From JAABVD01 sp965204545 (GTDB taxonomy: Bacteria > Verrucomicrobiota > Verrucomicrobiia > Opitutales > UBA2995): a stretch of DNA of 64,000 nucleotides. Location: assembly GCA_965204545.1 (NCBI GenBank), contig CBDBFA010000003.1, forward strand, positions 186,001 through 250,000, written 5' to 3'. Position 1 is the stretch's first letter; every line of letters starts with the position of its first letter. A model generated the notes under the pieces. The model was given only the letters and a program-made list of their open reading frames with translations. It searched no databases and was not told the origin of the DNA. This document shows, piece after piece, positions 52,197-62,092 of the stretch. Position numbers and translations under genes: made by a program.

Positions 52197-55100
52197 ATGG
52201 GAATAGCGCATAAAGTAATACTGAAATCCCTGGTATTGGGAATAAATTGCGCAGCGCTATCCGCTCCCATGGCGGAGTCCCTCCCAACAGCGCCCAACTG
52301 GCTGGAACTCGATTTTACAGATCCAGGTACCATCTCCACCAATGCGGCTGCAACCCATACCTTCTCCGTTCCTTTTAATTACGTCCCGGGAGCAACTTTA
52401 CTTCAAGTGGATCTGAGAGCCGAATCCTCCACTGGAGAGGCCTCAGACTTGCTCAACGCAAACGGGAACGGTCTGGCCGTGGCTGGAGGGGATAACACCC
52501 GCTTCGATACAGGTGAGAAATTGCAGTTCACCTTTACCTTGAAAGACAATGAGGGGAACGCGGTTTCCGGTTACGGTATCAGGATCTATCAAGTCGGCTA
52601 TTCACACATGGCACATAGCACGGGGAAGTCGATCGATTTTTCGGGAGGGAACGGCAATATCCAGGTAACCACTTCGGGCCTCGCCGAGGCCCTGACCTCG
52701 CTCGAGTCCCCCTACCCTCTCCACCGGCATCAGGAGCTGGTTCTCACCAGTCAAGGATCCGATGAGCCGTTCCAACTTCGATCTCTGGGACTGACGGTGG
52801 TACCGCATCTGGTTCCGGACGCCACCGAGCCTTCCGATAGGTTCATTTATGAAGGCCTGGAATTCTCATCCAGGGGAGCCTTGGTAAATGCGGACAATAC
52901 CCAGACCGTGCGCACTTCCAGCGCTACCGGTTCCTTCTGGGGAGGTTACAATGCAGGTTCGGGATCGATCCAGGCGGAATCCAACCAATTGAACGTCCCA
53001 TCTTCAGCGAATTTGGTGGGCTCTTACGCCTATTCCATCTTTTCCAGCGAAACCGCCTCCATTGATTTGTCCGGCCACGAAGCGACTTTCAAGATTCAAG
53101 CTACCCGTGTTTCCAATAATCAGAAACTGCGTTGGATGGTGCGCAATGGAGCGGGCCACTGGTTTCTTTCGGATGAAACCTGGGAGCCGACTTTGACCAC
53201 CTACAACGATGAGCGACACCTGACCGCCTTTCCCGTTTCCCGGAACGCCTGGCAGGCAATCGAAAACAACACCGCCATAAACCAACTCGGAAACAGGTCG
53301 GTTCCCCTGGCCCTCGGAGCGAATGCCACCCCTGACCTGTCGCAGGTCACCGGATTCGGGATATACATATCCGGAAGCGATGGTAATGCGCCTCTCACCA
53401 TTAATGGATTCCGGCTGAGCGAATATGAAGCATTGATCTACTACCACCCGGGCAAGGCTTCCCATTGGTTTAACGGTCCAAACAACCTGCGAGTAGGCAT
53501 GTCCGACATGTCCGGCGCCAGCTTCAATGAGATGTACTGGAATACCCCCCGGAACGCCATTGCCGCCATGAACGGACGGCAGTGCCAGTACGCATTCCGG
53601 TCCTTCTACCATGACGGCAAATGGAACCCCACCCAAGCCGGTCACGATGAGTTTTACGGCATGCCCACGCCCATCGCCACGACGGATTCCAGTGTGGGCG
53701 GCGGACTACGTTACGAATGGGGTCCGACGCCTATCGCCAATTGGCATGGAGACGGGCAGTTTGACGTAGCAGAAAACGAGGATTTGACCCAGGGACATCC
53801 TTACCGCGATCGGGCGGGTTGGGAAGATCGGCATTTCCAGGACGACGATGGCTTGGAGGAAAGCAACTTGACCCAGGCTATCGAAGTGATCTCGGATTTC
53901 GACCAGGGCGGATTCGTCGAAGATGTTTCCTCCTTGACCGCCGAACCGGTTCTGGCCTTGCGAATCAATCTTTACCAGGACTTTGCCCGCCTCGGTCACA
54001 ATACCTTGCAGTTCAATGAAAACGCCATAGCTTATGACCGCCAACGAACTCCGGAGAGCGCGCATAACCTAATTTCCGGCGCCTGGGCGGTAGCGGATCT
54101 TTCCAGCATTTTACCTGGCTCCCAGCCATCGACCGCCACCGACATGACCCGCATCCCCTACCGCTGGGCGGACCGGCTGGATGTGCTGGAAGCAAATTTT
54201 CGTTACTTATGGAATTATAACCCTGATAGCGGGACCTGGACCATCCATGACTTGGTCGTAAACGGAGGAGAAAGCGTGGAAGCGCCATCCAATTCTCCCT
54301 TCAGCATCGTTGCCGACAGCGGAGATCCCAACGACGCCGACAACTGCCAAGCCGTGGCTCTCTACTTCCCCCCATGGTCCGAGCTGAATCAGTATCCGAT
54401 TGTTGGAATCGATAGAAAAACCGGGACAAGGGTTTACCGCGAAAACCGTGTCCTGTCCACTACCGCAAGCGCCGCTCAAGCTACCAAAGGCGGTTGGAGG
54501 GGACCGGAGAATGATATCTCCAGTGAATTTACCAAACGCATTATCGGCGTTGATTACGTCGGCATCCTAAGCCCGGACCACACGCCCGAGGGCGTATACG
54601 AACGGCTCCGACAGGAAATCTTCTGGATCTTCGGAACCCCGGAGGATCTGGTAAACAGCATTCCGGATATCGAATCTCATTTCACCCGTCTGCCCATGGC
54701 TTTGCCCGGACCCGCCCACCTCAAGGCCATGCCTGGAAGCAATGGTTTCACCAATGGCTCCGTGGACGTGCCAGCCAATCAGGGACTCAGATGGTGGCCG
54801 GCTATTGGAGCGGAATCCTATCATGTCTATCTCGGCACAGATCAAACCGTTGTCGCTTCGGCCAATACCGGATCGGATAGTTTCCTGGGCACAACGACTA
54901 CGAACAGATTTCCGGACGTAACTCTGGAATCCCATACTACCTACTTTTGGCGAGTCGACACCCTCAACGCCGCCGGCCTTACCGTGGGGGACGTATGGAA
55001 ATTTACCACTTCGGAAGCCGTATTCTACGATCCGGAGATATCGCTGACTTTCAACCTGGGAGATGGGGCGCGGTCAGAAGGCATCGGAACCCCCTCCAAC

Positions 55101-55973
55101 ACGATCATCATGGACAATGTGCTCATCGGCAATGGCCCTCATGAAGTGCACTTGACCATCACCGGTTATGCGGGAAACGCTGCGGCAAACATCCACAAAG
55201 TCCCGAATGGCATCACCGCTAACGGATTGGCCGTAGTTGCTGGAAACCCGCGGGACATCGAAGTGGGCGAAGGGTTGCGCTTCGACCTGGAAATGTTCCG
55301 GGCCGGAGAACCGGTTTCCAGCGCTGATTTTAAAGTGACGAACTTTACTTTTACCGGGAGAAGGGATAACAACCAGCGCGACTACTCCATCACATCCCCA
55401 ACCGGTGAAACCCTGACTGAGGAAACCAACTTCGATCCGGATGACTATCAGGTCGATACCCCAAAACGGGCTTTCTCCCCCGGAACCGGGATCGATTTCA
55501 ATTGGAACCGCATCGGAACCGGTGGAGCCATCATGGCCCTGGATACCCTCACCCTTCAAATCTCCAATGTAATTGATCAGGAAACCAAATTCACCTCCAA
55601 CGGCACCCCTTACCGTTTTCTCGATCAATACTACCCCGGACTTGCAACCGATGCCGACTACACCGCAGCCGACCTGGCCGATAGCGATGGTGACGGCTAT
55701 TCCGCCTGGGAGGAATACCTGGCCGGAACCAATCCGACCGATGCAAACTCCTCCCTCACCATCAGGCATATCGAAAAGAGTGGAAGACCCGGTCAACTAT
55801 TATTGAGCTGGAGTAGCGTGAGCGGAAAAAGCTACAGCATCTACCTCAGCCACACCTTGACCGAGGCCGACTGGACCCTGGTGGATTCCGGTATCGTAGC
55901 ATCCGCCACCGAAACTGAGAGAGTGGTAACCATCGACGGATATCCCCGTTTCCTCAGAATCGCCGTCGAGTAA
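52197..55973 (+). CDS. Large secreted protein of unknown function with FnIII-like and calcium-type C-terminal motifs
   Basis: 1258 aa from ATG 52197, which starts a signal peptide (KVILKSLVLGINCAALSAP); the frame opens at GTG 52140 but those residues look unrelated. An N-terminal beta-domain (about 30-150: VDLRAESSTGEASDLLNANG, then FDTGEKLQFTFTLKDNEG) recurs near residues 950-1080 (ANGLAVVAGNPRDIEVGEGL, then RFDLEMFRAGEPVSS), an internal duplication. The middle (about 420-780) has no family I know: NTPRNAIAAMNGRQCQYAFR and AGWEDRHFQDDDGLEESNL. An FnIII-like strand set follows (SYHVYLGTDQ, THTTYFWRVDT-like). The end, DSDGDGYSAWEEYLAGTNPT, is a calcium-binding type-3-like motif common at verrucomicrobial C-termini. 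Possibly a cell-surface or extracellular polysaccharide-binding enzyme. Confidence 0.75.
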   Translation: MGIAHKVILKSLVLGINCAALSAPMAESLPTAPNWLELDFTDPGTISTNAAATHTFSVPFNYVPGATLLQVDLRAESSTGEASDLLNANGNGLAVAGGDNTRFDTGEKLQFTFTLKDNEGNAVSGYGIRIYQVGYSHMAHSTGKSIDFSGGNGNIQVTTSGLAEALTSLESPYPLHRHQELVLTSQGSDEPFQLRSLGLTVVPHLVPDATEPSDRFIYEGLEFSSRGALVNADNTQTVRTSSATGSFWGGYNAGSGSIQAESNQLNVPSSANLVGSYAYSIFSSETASIDLSGHEATFKIQATRVSNNQKLRWMVRNGAGHWFLSDETWEPTLTTYNDERHLTAFPVSRNAWQAIENNTAINQLGNRSVPLALGANATPDLSQVTGFGIYISGSDGNAPLTINGFRLSEYEALIYYHPGKASHWFNGPNNLRVGMSDMSGASFNEMYWNTPRNAIAAMNGRQCQYAFRSFYHDGKWNPTQAGHDEFYGMPTPIATTDSSVGGGLRYEWGPTPIANWHGDGQFDVAENEDLTQGHPYRDRAGWEDRHFQDDDGLEESNLTQAIEVISDFDQGGFVEDVSSLTAEPVLALRINLYQDFARLGHNTLQFNENAIAYDRQRTPESAHNLISGAWAVADLSSILPGSQPSTATDMTRIPYRWADRLDVLEANFRYLWNYNPDSGTWTIHDLVVNGGESVEAPSNSPFSIVADSGDPNDADNCQAVALYFPPWSELNQYPIVGIDRKTGTRVYRENRVLSTTASAAQATKGGWRGPENDISSEFTKRIIGVDYVGILSPDHTPEGVYERLRQEIFWIFGTPEDLVNSIPDIESHFTRLPMALPGPAHLKAMPGSNGFTNGSVDVPANQGLRWWPAIGAESYHVYLGTDQTVVASANTGSDSFLGTTTTNRFPDVTLESHTTYFWRVDTLNAAGLTVGDVWKFTTSEAVFYDPEISLTFNLGDGARSEGIGTPSNTIIMDNVLIGNGPHEVHLTITGYAGNAAANIHKVPNGITANGLAVVAGNPRDIEVGEGLRFDLEMFRAGEPVSSADFKVTNFTFTGRRDNNQRDYSITSPTGETLTEETNFDPDDYQVDTPKRAFSPGTGIDFNWNRIGTGGAIMALDTLTLQISNVIDQETKFTSNGTPYRFLDQYYPGLATDADYTAADLADSDGDGYSAWEEYLAGTNPTDANSSLTIRHIEKSGRPGQLLLSWSSVSGKSYSIYLSHTLTEADWTLVDSGIVASATETERVVTIDGYPRFLRIAVE

Positions 55974-55995
55974 CCGGCCCCAAGGTGCCGGCTAG

Positions 55996-56195
55996 CCCGG
56001 ATGTCTCACAAAGTTCGTAGCGAGCAAACGGAGACCGAGTGCTGGTGCGGGTTTCGCGCCGATTCGCGGGTGAAGCTGGGTCGACACCCCGCAAAAACGG
56101 CCTGCATCTGTGCGGAGCACGGGCAGGAAATCCAACGAAGTCCGCTCCAGTGCCGGTATTCCGGAGCGCAGTAGAAAATTTGTGAGACATCCGGG
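55996..56195 (-). mobile_element. 200-bp MITE-like element (family B), second copy
   Basis: CCCGGATGTCTCACAAA at 55996-56012 and the inverted TTTGTGAGACATCCGGG ending at 56195. In reverse orientation its body aligns with 14810-14982: TCTACTGCGCTCCGG, GGGTGTCGACCC, GCTTCACCC and CTCCGTTTGCTCG blocks are shared. It is about 27 bases longer. Flanking CTAG / CCAG agree in 3 of 4 bases. It sits 22 bases after the large secreted protein gene; nothing else is seen in 55974-56248. Confidence 0.8.
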
Positions 56196-56248
56196 CCAGG
56201 TTAGCCATTCCCGTTTGACCCCTTCAGCCTATTCCAATTTATTTAGTT

Positions 56249-58174
56249 ATGCGTTACCTGCAAATATTTCCGATTGTAATTCTCTGCTCCAATTTGATAA
56301 ATGCCCAGGATCCCCTGGAATATCATTATCTCATCCCGAGTTTTCCGTCCAGGGATACCCGTCCCATTGATAAGAAACCACCCATTGAAGGATGGGCCAA
56401 GGAGCGGATCACTGAACATCTTGATAGAGGTGCCGTAGCTGTCCAACAAGATAAAGGAACTTACCTTAGCTGGCGTCTGCTAAACAGTGATCCGCCTGAT
56501 GTGGCTTTTGATGTTTACCGCTCAGAAAACGGCGGGGAGTATCGTATGATCAATGGCCAGCCCATTGACCGGACCTGCGATTTTCTCGACAGGGGCATGA
56601 AGCTCCATGAGAATACCAACTACCAGGTAAAGGCGGTAACCGGAGGAAAAGAGACAAAACCATCTTCCGTTGAAAATCTGCCTGAGGGCTACCTGAGCAT
56701 CCCACTGCAGGGAGAGTACAGTCCCGAAAAAATTGCAATAGCGGACTTAAACGGTGATGGTAAATTCGACTTTGTAATAAAGCAATCCGATGGTTCACTT
56801 GGGGGGGGAATAAGAGGAAATGTCAACCTGGGCCTGGATAAGGGAACAACCTATAAACTTGAAGCCTACCTTCATGACGGGACATTTCTCTGGAGGAAGG
56901 ACATGGGACTGGGAATAGAACCCGGCACCTGGTATTCCCCCTATATCGTTTACGATTTTGATGGAGATGGCAAAGCAGAGCTTGCTGCAAAAACTGCGGG
57001 TGCGGATTTTAAAAGGGATGAGTCAGGGCGTGTGCTTTCCGGTTCCGAATACCTGACCATTTATGATGGCATGTCGGGCAAAGAGATGGTCAGGGCTGAC
57101 TGGATTCCCCGTTCACCCCGGCTTGGCAATTACGGCAGGTTAAACCGCAACCAGATGGGTGTGGCCTATCTTGACGGGAAAACCCCTTTCCTATTAATTG
57201 AAAGGGGTACCTACAAGGCTATGTTCCTGGAGGCATATACCTACAGGAATAAGAAACTGAAAAAATACTGGCGTTGGGACGGGGATGAAGAGAATCCGGT
57301 TGTAAGGCACCAGGGAGCCCACAGCATGCAAAGTGCTGATGTTGATAATGATGGAAGGGAAGAGGTAGTCTTGGGATCGGTTATTATCGATGATACCGGT
57401 GATGCCCTCTGGTCAACCGGTTACGGGCATCCGGATAAATGTTTCGTGACCGACATCCTGCCCGAACGGCCGGGCATGGAAATTTTTTACAGCATTGAAG
57501 ATACCCATGAGGATGGCAAAGGAGTCTGCCTGGTGGATGCGGCCAGCGGGGAAACAATATGGACAATCGGGCATAAAACCATCCATGTGGGAAGCGGGAT
57601 GGTTGCGGATATTATGCCGGAACACGCCGGACTCGAATGTTTTGCCGGTGAGGCTGCGAAAGCAGGCTCAACCGATAGATACATGCTATCGGCTGAAGGC
57701 AAATACCTCGCTCGTAACCATGGGGTTCCACAGTTTGGCGGATGGGTGTTCTGGGATGCGGATCTGCTGAGAGAAACACTAATTTCCAATGGCGGAACGG
57801 ACCGGAATACCGGGGGAAGTTCGGTTGCAAAATACGGTGGAAAAACCTACCCGCGGCAAATCGAAGGCAGGTTAAATACGGTTGCCGACCTCTTTGGAGA
57901 CTGGAGAGAGGAAATGGTTATGGTCTTGCCAGGTGAAATGAGGATTTATACCACAAGCATTCATGCGGCTGACAGAAGAGTTACCCTGATCCAGGATCCT
58001 GTTTACAGGGCCACTGTTGCACATTTTTCAATGGGTTACCATCAGACTCCGATGACTGGCTATTATTTGGGAACAAATGATTCAAAAAATGAGAATTTTA
58101 TTTCCAATGTAATTCCTGGTTCTATCAGGGATCGTAATCCAATCCTGCAATCCACAACAAGCCGATTCGATTGA
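56249..58174 (+). CDS. Rhamnogalacturonan I lyase (PL11 family)
   Basis: 641 aa. Signal peptide MRYLQIFPIVILCSNLINAQ. A beta-sheet N-domain with AVAVQQDKGTYLSWRLLNSD, then an eight-blade propeller carrying calcium-type DxDGDG motifs: IADLNGDGKFDFVIKQSDGS, YDFDGDGKAELAAKTAGADF, ADVDNDGREEVVLGSVIIDD. WWDGD-like WRWDGDEENPVVRHQGAHSM and the C-terminal FSMGYHQTPMTGYYLG are PL11 signatures. It cleaves rhamnosyl-galacturonosyl bonds by elimination. Codon use (more AGG/AGA Arg and AT-ending codons) differs from neighbours and resembles Bacteroidota genes, hinting at transfer. It lies between the large secreted protein and a TonB receptor. Confidence 0.92.
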   Translation: MRYLQIFPIVILCSNLINAQDPLEYHYLIPSFPSRDTRPIDKKPPIEGWAKERITEHLDRGAVAVQQDKGTYLSWRLLNSDPPDVAFDVYRSENGGEYRMINGQPIDRTCDFLDRGMKLHENTNYQVKAVTGGKETKPSSVENLPEGYLSIPLQGEYSPEKIAIADLNGDGKFDFVIKQSDGSLGGGIRGNVNLGLDKGTTYKLEAYLHDGTFLWRKDMGLGIEPGTWYSPYIVYDFDGDGKAELAAKTAGADFKRDESGRVLSGSEYLTIYDGMSGKEMVRADWIPRSPRLGNYGRLNRNQMGVAYLDGKTPFLLIERGTYKAMFLEAYTYRNKKLKKYWRWDGDEENPVVRHQGAHSMQSADVDNDGREEVVLGSVIIDDTGDALWSTGYGHPDKCFVTDILPERPGMEIFYSIEDTHEDGKGVCLVDAASGETIWTIGHKTIHVGSGMVADIMPEHAGLECFAGEAAKAGSTDRYMLSAEGKYLARNHGVPQFGGWVFWDADLLRETLISNGGTDRNTGGSSVAKYGGKTYPRQIEGRLNTVADLFGDWREEMVMVLPGEMRIYTTSIHAADRRVTLIQDPVYRATVAHFSMGYHQTPMTGYYLGTNDSKNENFISNVIPGSIRDRNPILQSTTSRFD

Positions 58175-58280
58175 GTCTTCCCATGCGGCTGATCAGATCA
58201 TTGCGGATGCTAAAGATTTTCTTGACCGCCTGGCATGGAAACATATCTTTGATAAACGCGAAGAGCTCAAACAACTGTAA
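58138..58280 (+). pseudogene. Short C-terminal coding remnant of unknown protein
   Basis: Overlapping the PL11 end in another frame, the sequence reads PQQADSIESSHAADQIIADA and KDFLDRLAWKHIFDKREELK, then QL and a TAA (58278-58280). It has natural composition but no start or family I recognise. It is probably the tail of a gene displaced by the PL11 insertion. Confidence 0.35.
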
Positions 58281-58326
58281 CGAACTCAAAACTAACACCT
58301 GGATCTAATCTTAACCACCCGAAGCA

Positions 58327-61300
58327 ATGAACTCACCCAAGATACGAAATAAGTTATTCCGACGAGTATTAATACTGGTCTCTTCCTTGATCGTTTGTGC
58401 TCCTCTATGGGCGCAAAATAACGAAGACGAAGAAGAAATCTACGAACTCTCACCCTTTGAAATCGATGCTTCCAATGACATAGGCTACTATGCGGAAAAC
58501 ACCTTGGCTGGTAGTCGTTTGCGCACCAACCTCGCCGATTTAGCCGCCTCCATCAGTGTGATTACCATGGAACAGATGGAAGACACCGCCTCTGTCGATA
58601 TCAACGACGTGTTCCGCTACGAGGCAAATACGGAGGGGGCCGACACTTACACGGAAGGCGTAAATGCGAACCGTAACGATGGCTTATTGGATACCAACGC
58701 TGGGGGTATGCAAGGTTTGCAGCCCCACGGGCACACCACTGCCAACCGAATTCGTGGCATTGGCAGACCCGGCACAACCATTAATTACTACCAGGCTCTT
58801 TCTACAATCCCCTTTGATAGCTATAACACTGGAAGAGTCGAAATTTCCCGGGGTCCGAACTCCTTGCTTTTCGGCTTGGGTAATCCGGCCGGAATCGTCA
58901 ATCAGTCAACAGCGCAGGCCATTATCGATTCTGACAGCGCCCGAGTTTCAGCTCGCTTCGATGATCGAGGTTCTTTTCGCGGCAACGTCCGCTTTAACAA
59001 ATCATTGATTGAAGGCAGATTAGCCTTGATGGGAGCTATCCTGAAAGATGAACGAGCTTTCGTGCGGAAGCCCTCTTATGACAATACGGAAAGAGCCTAT
59101 GGCACCATCACCGTTAAGCCTTTCGAAAAAACCATCTTTCGTGCCAGCGTCGAAGACTATAGTAATGATCATCGCCGCCCCAATACTATTTCGCCCGAGG
59201 ATTCGGTGAGCGAATGGCGTAGTGGCGGTCGCTGGACCTATAATCCGGTTACCGGTTTCCTCACCAGTATGGATAGCGGCGAGGTAAAAGGACCCCTTTC
59301 CATGAATAATAGAGGTCCGCGTATCGATGAAACGCGGGCTTACATCGAATCCTTGCCAGGATTCGATGCGGATCTCTGGAACGGAAACAAACGACAATAT
59401 AACGGGGTAAATATCTTTGGAAGCGGAGCGGTGTTAACTCCGAATTCAATCCTCTACGCACCCGGCTTGGCACTGGGTGGCCATACCGGAACGCGAGGGA
59501 ACGCTCGCCCAATTTTCAGGATCGTTGATGGGCAGGTCCACGACTACACCTACTGGAGAGGAATGGGACAGGGGAACTATCGCCTGGGCTTTGGCACTCC
59601 TACCAACCCTGCGGGCAACGCACCGAGAGTACTTTCCGGAGCTAACAATCTTCCGCTATCTGCTATTTACGAAATTCCGACATCCTGGTCCGCTTACGAT
59701 ACCAGTTGGAGCAACTCACATTTTCATTCCAAGGAAAACGCCGGCGTCGCGAATTATATCTACCCCGGCGTGACTGATAAATCCATTTACGACTGGGAGA
59801 AAATCAACACGCTCCAGATGAACTTTGGTGAGAAAAGGAACATCACTACCAATCTGGAATTAGAGCAGGAGATCTTGCCGGATCTCAATCTAAGCCTGGG
59901 ATACTTCGAACAGGATTACGATGGGTTTACGAGTTACACCATATCCCAGCTCAATACAGCGACCATCTATGTGGATACCATGACGCACAGACCCGATGGC
60001 AGGGAGAACGAACTCTTCGGTCTTCCCTTCATGATGAGTTCGACTGCACCCGACCAATTCCATTACGAGACAATAAACGAAACCGCCCGCGCCATGTTGG
60101 CCTGGACACCGGATTTCACGGACAACGATGGCTGGCTCAAATGGCTGGGACGTCACCAGGCAATCGGCTTGGCTTCCAATTATAGCACCTTGGATTCCAG
60201 GTGGCGCAAACGCTGGTACATCACCGATAGTGACGAAGGCATAAACAAGGTGAACATATTTATGCGGAATCCCAATGTGCCGGGTTACAGCTTGCTGAAT
60301 CGAAGCGTAAGGCGTAATTATTATTTGGCCAGCCCGGGCGATCCACAAGACGGTACGGTTACTCAAAGCTCTGGCGAATGGAACCACTCAACTTACGAAG
60401 GCCAGATGCAGTATTTCAACTACGATGACAACGCCTGGAAAACTCAACGTTACCGTACGGGATACATCGACCACCCCGCACACACCCGTCGGGCTCAACG
60501 TGAGGTGGATTCCCTTAGTTTTGGTCTCACCAGTTACCTGTGGGATGAACGTCTCATAACAACCGTAGGTTGGCGCGAAGACGATTACCGCGCTCGGGAA
60601 ACCACCTCCGGCCCCATCGTCGATCAGGACGACAATGTCATTGAGCCAGGTCTGTCTACTGCGGAACAGTGGGTGGATGGCTATTACGATACTGAAAGGG
60701 TCTTCGACCGCTGGAACCGCTGGGACGAACTCTCCGGCGAAACAAGCACTATGGGTGCGGTTCTTCGCCCATTCGACAACCGGGACGGCATTCAAAGTGA
60801 ATTCCTCAGCAGCCTCGGTTTCAGTTATAACAGATCGGACAACTTTAATCCGCCCGGCGCTGCTCAAGTTGACCATTTTGGTCAGGCTCTGGGTAAACCG
60901 GAAGGCAACGGAGAGGATTACGGCATTCAGTTTTCTCTCATGGACAACAGGTTGTTTGCCCGTATAAACTGGTTTAAAGCAAGCAACGAGAATGAACGCG
61001 CCAACAGTGGTGTGACGCCCTCACGCGTATGGAATTTAATTGACCAAATCCAGTTCCGCAATTGGGCTCGCAGAATTGCGCTCATCAACTTTGGCTTTGA
61101 TCCGACTTCTGAAACATTCTCTGCCGATATCAATGAGTTGACGGCCGCGCAAGAGGATCAGATCGAAGCAGACACGGCAGCCATCTATGGCCTTCCCTAT
61201 AGTTACCACGATGATCTCCCAGGATCGGTCGCTTATACGCAAACGGCAGAAGCAAAGGGCATGGAAATACAAATCATGTACAATCCAACCAACAACTGGA

Positions 61301-62013
61301 CGATCAAGTTTACGGGTGGTAAACAGGAAACCGTATTCGCCAACGCCTTTAAGGAGTATGACGAATGGATAGCCGTCCGTGGCGCGTATTGGGATAACGC
61401 CCGCGCGGCTAATTTCCTCAAGCCGGAGTACCAGCATTTTGCCACCCACACCACCTTTGCCGGCAGGGAAGTCAATATCACCGATTTCTGGAACTCTTAC
61501 GGCTACACCTCGCAGATTACGGGTGAAGATCCGCGGCGACCTAATCAACAAGCCTATTGGGATGAAGTCATCGTTCCCCAAGTAACACTGGGTAAGGACA
61601 TTGAAGGCCAGGTATCCAAAGGTCAGCGTAAATACCGCGCCTCACTCCTGACCAACTATCAGTTTCAAGAGGGTCGCCTGAAGGGCTTTTCTGTCGGTGG
61701 CAGCATGCGCTGGGAAGATAAAGCCATTGCCGGTTACTACGGCAATCCACTTCCTGGTTCAATTTCGGGCGATCTGGCGCTTTCAGATGTTGCTCGCCCT
61801 ATCTACGATAGTGGCAATACCCGGATCGACCTTTGGGGCGCTTACTCCTGGCGCCTCAATAGCGGACAGAGAGTCAAGGTACAGTTGAATATCGTAGATG
61901 CTTTCGAAAATGGACGATTGCAAACCGTGGCATTCAATCTCAACGGGGATCCCTATGGTTACCGTATCCTGGATCCACGGCAGTTCATTCTAACCACCAC
62001 GGTGGATTTTTAA
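58327..62013 (+). CDS. TonB-dependent outer-membrane receptor
   Basis: 1228 aa. Signal peptide (RRVLILVSSLIVCAPLWAQ), an acidic segment EDEEEIYELSPFEIDA, and plug blocks NTLAGSRLRTNLADLAASIS, then NRIRGIGRPGTTINYY and EISRGPNSLLFGLGNPAGIV. The barrel closes with DPRQFILTTTVDF. It is the same verrucomicrobial subfamily as the receptor at 48178 but longer, and the plug and barrel differ enough to suggest a different ligand. Placed directly after the PL11 lyase (about 150 bases), it probably takes up rhamnogalacturonan-type oligosaccharides. No transducer or SusD gene is nearby. It ends at a bidirectional terminator. Confidence 0.95.
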   Translation: MNSPKIRNKLFRRVLILVSSLIVCAPLWAQNNEDEEEIYELSPFEIDASNDIGYYAENTLAGSRLRTNLADLAASISVITMEQMEDTASVDINDVFRYEANTEGADTYTEGVNANRNDGLLDTNAGGMQGLQPHGHTTANRIRGIGRPGTTINYYQALSTIPFDSYNTGRVEISRGPNSLLFGLGNPAGIVNQSTAQAIIDSDSARVSARFDDRGSFRGNVRFNKSLIEGRLALMGAILKDERAFVRKPSYDNTERAYGTITVKPFEKTIFRASVEDYSNDHRRPNTISPEDSVSEWRSGGRWTYNPVTGFLTSMDSGEVKGPLSMNNRGPRIDETRAYIESLPGFDADLWNGNKRQYNGVNIFGSGAVLTPNSILYAPGLALGGHTGTRGNARPIFRIVDGQVHDYTYWRGMGQGNYRLGFGTPTNPAGNAPRVLSGANNLPLSAIYEIPTSWSAYDTSWSNSHFHSKENAGVANYIYPGVTDKSIYDWEKINTLQMNFGEKRNITTNLELEQEILPDLNLSLGYFEQDYDGFTSYTISQLNTATIYVDTMTHRPDGRENELFGLPFMMSSTAPDQFHYETINETARAMLAWTPDFTDNDGWLKWLGRHQAIGLASNYSTLDSRWRKRWYITDSDEGINKVNIFMRNPNVPGYSLLNRSVRRNYYLASPGDPQDGTVTQSSGEWNHSTYEGQMQYFNYDDNAWKTQRYRTGYIDHPAHTRRAQREVDSLSFGLTSYLWDERLITTVGWREDDYRARETTSGPIVDQDDNVIEPGLSTAEQWVDGYYDTERVFDRWNRWDELSGETSTMGAVLRPFDNRDGIQSEFLSSLGFSYNRSDNFNPPGAAQVDHFGQALGKPEGNGEDYGIQFSLMDNRLFARINWFKASNENERANSGVTPSRVWNLIDQIQFRNWARRIALINFGFDPTSETFSADINELTAAQEDQIEADTAAIYGLPYSYHDDLPGSVAYTQTAEAKGMEIQIMYNPTNNWTIKFTGGKQETVFANAFKEYDEWIAVRGAYWDNARAANFLKPEYQHFATHTTFAGREVNITDFWNSYGYTSQITGEDPRRPNQQAYWDEVIVPQVTLGKDIEGQVSKGQRKYRASLLTNYQFQEGRLKGFSVGGSMRWEDKAIAGYYGNPLPGSISGDLALSDVARPIYDSGNTRIDLWGAYSWRLNSGQRVKVQLNIVDAFENGRLQTVAFNLNGDPYGYRILDPRQFILTTTVDF

Positions 62014-62045
62014 AGTTCAGTTAAGTACGTAGTTGGTTCCATTAG

Positions 62046-62076
62046 AAACCTCCCTCCTGAAATGCGAGGGAGGTTT
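62046..62076. terminator. Bidirectional rho-independent terminator
   Basis: AAACCTCCCTC (62046-62056), 9-base loop, GAGGGAGGTTT (62066-62076), a perfect 11-bp stem. T and A runs in the arms give U-tracts on both strands. It lies between the + strand TonB receptor (ends 62013) and the - strand sulfatase (ends 62093), so it serves both. Confidence 0.88.
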
Positions 62077-62092
62077 AAAAACATCTCGTTCC

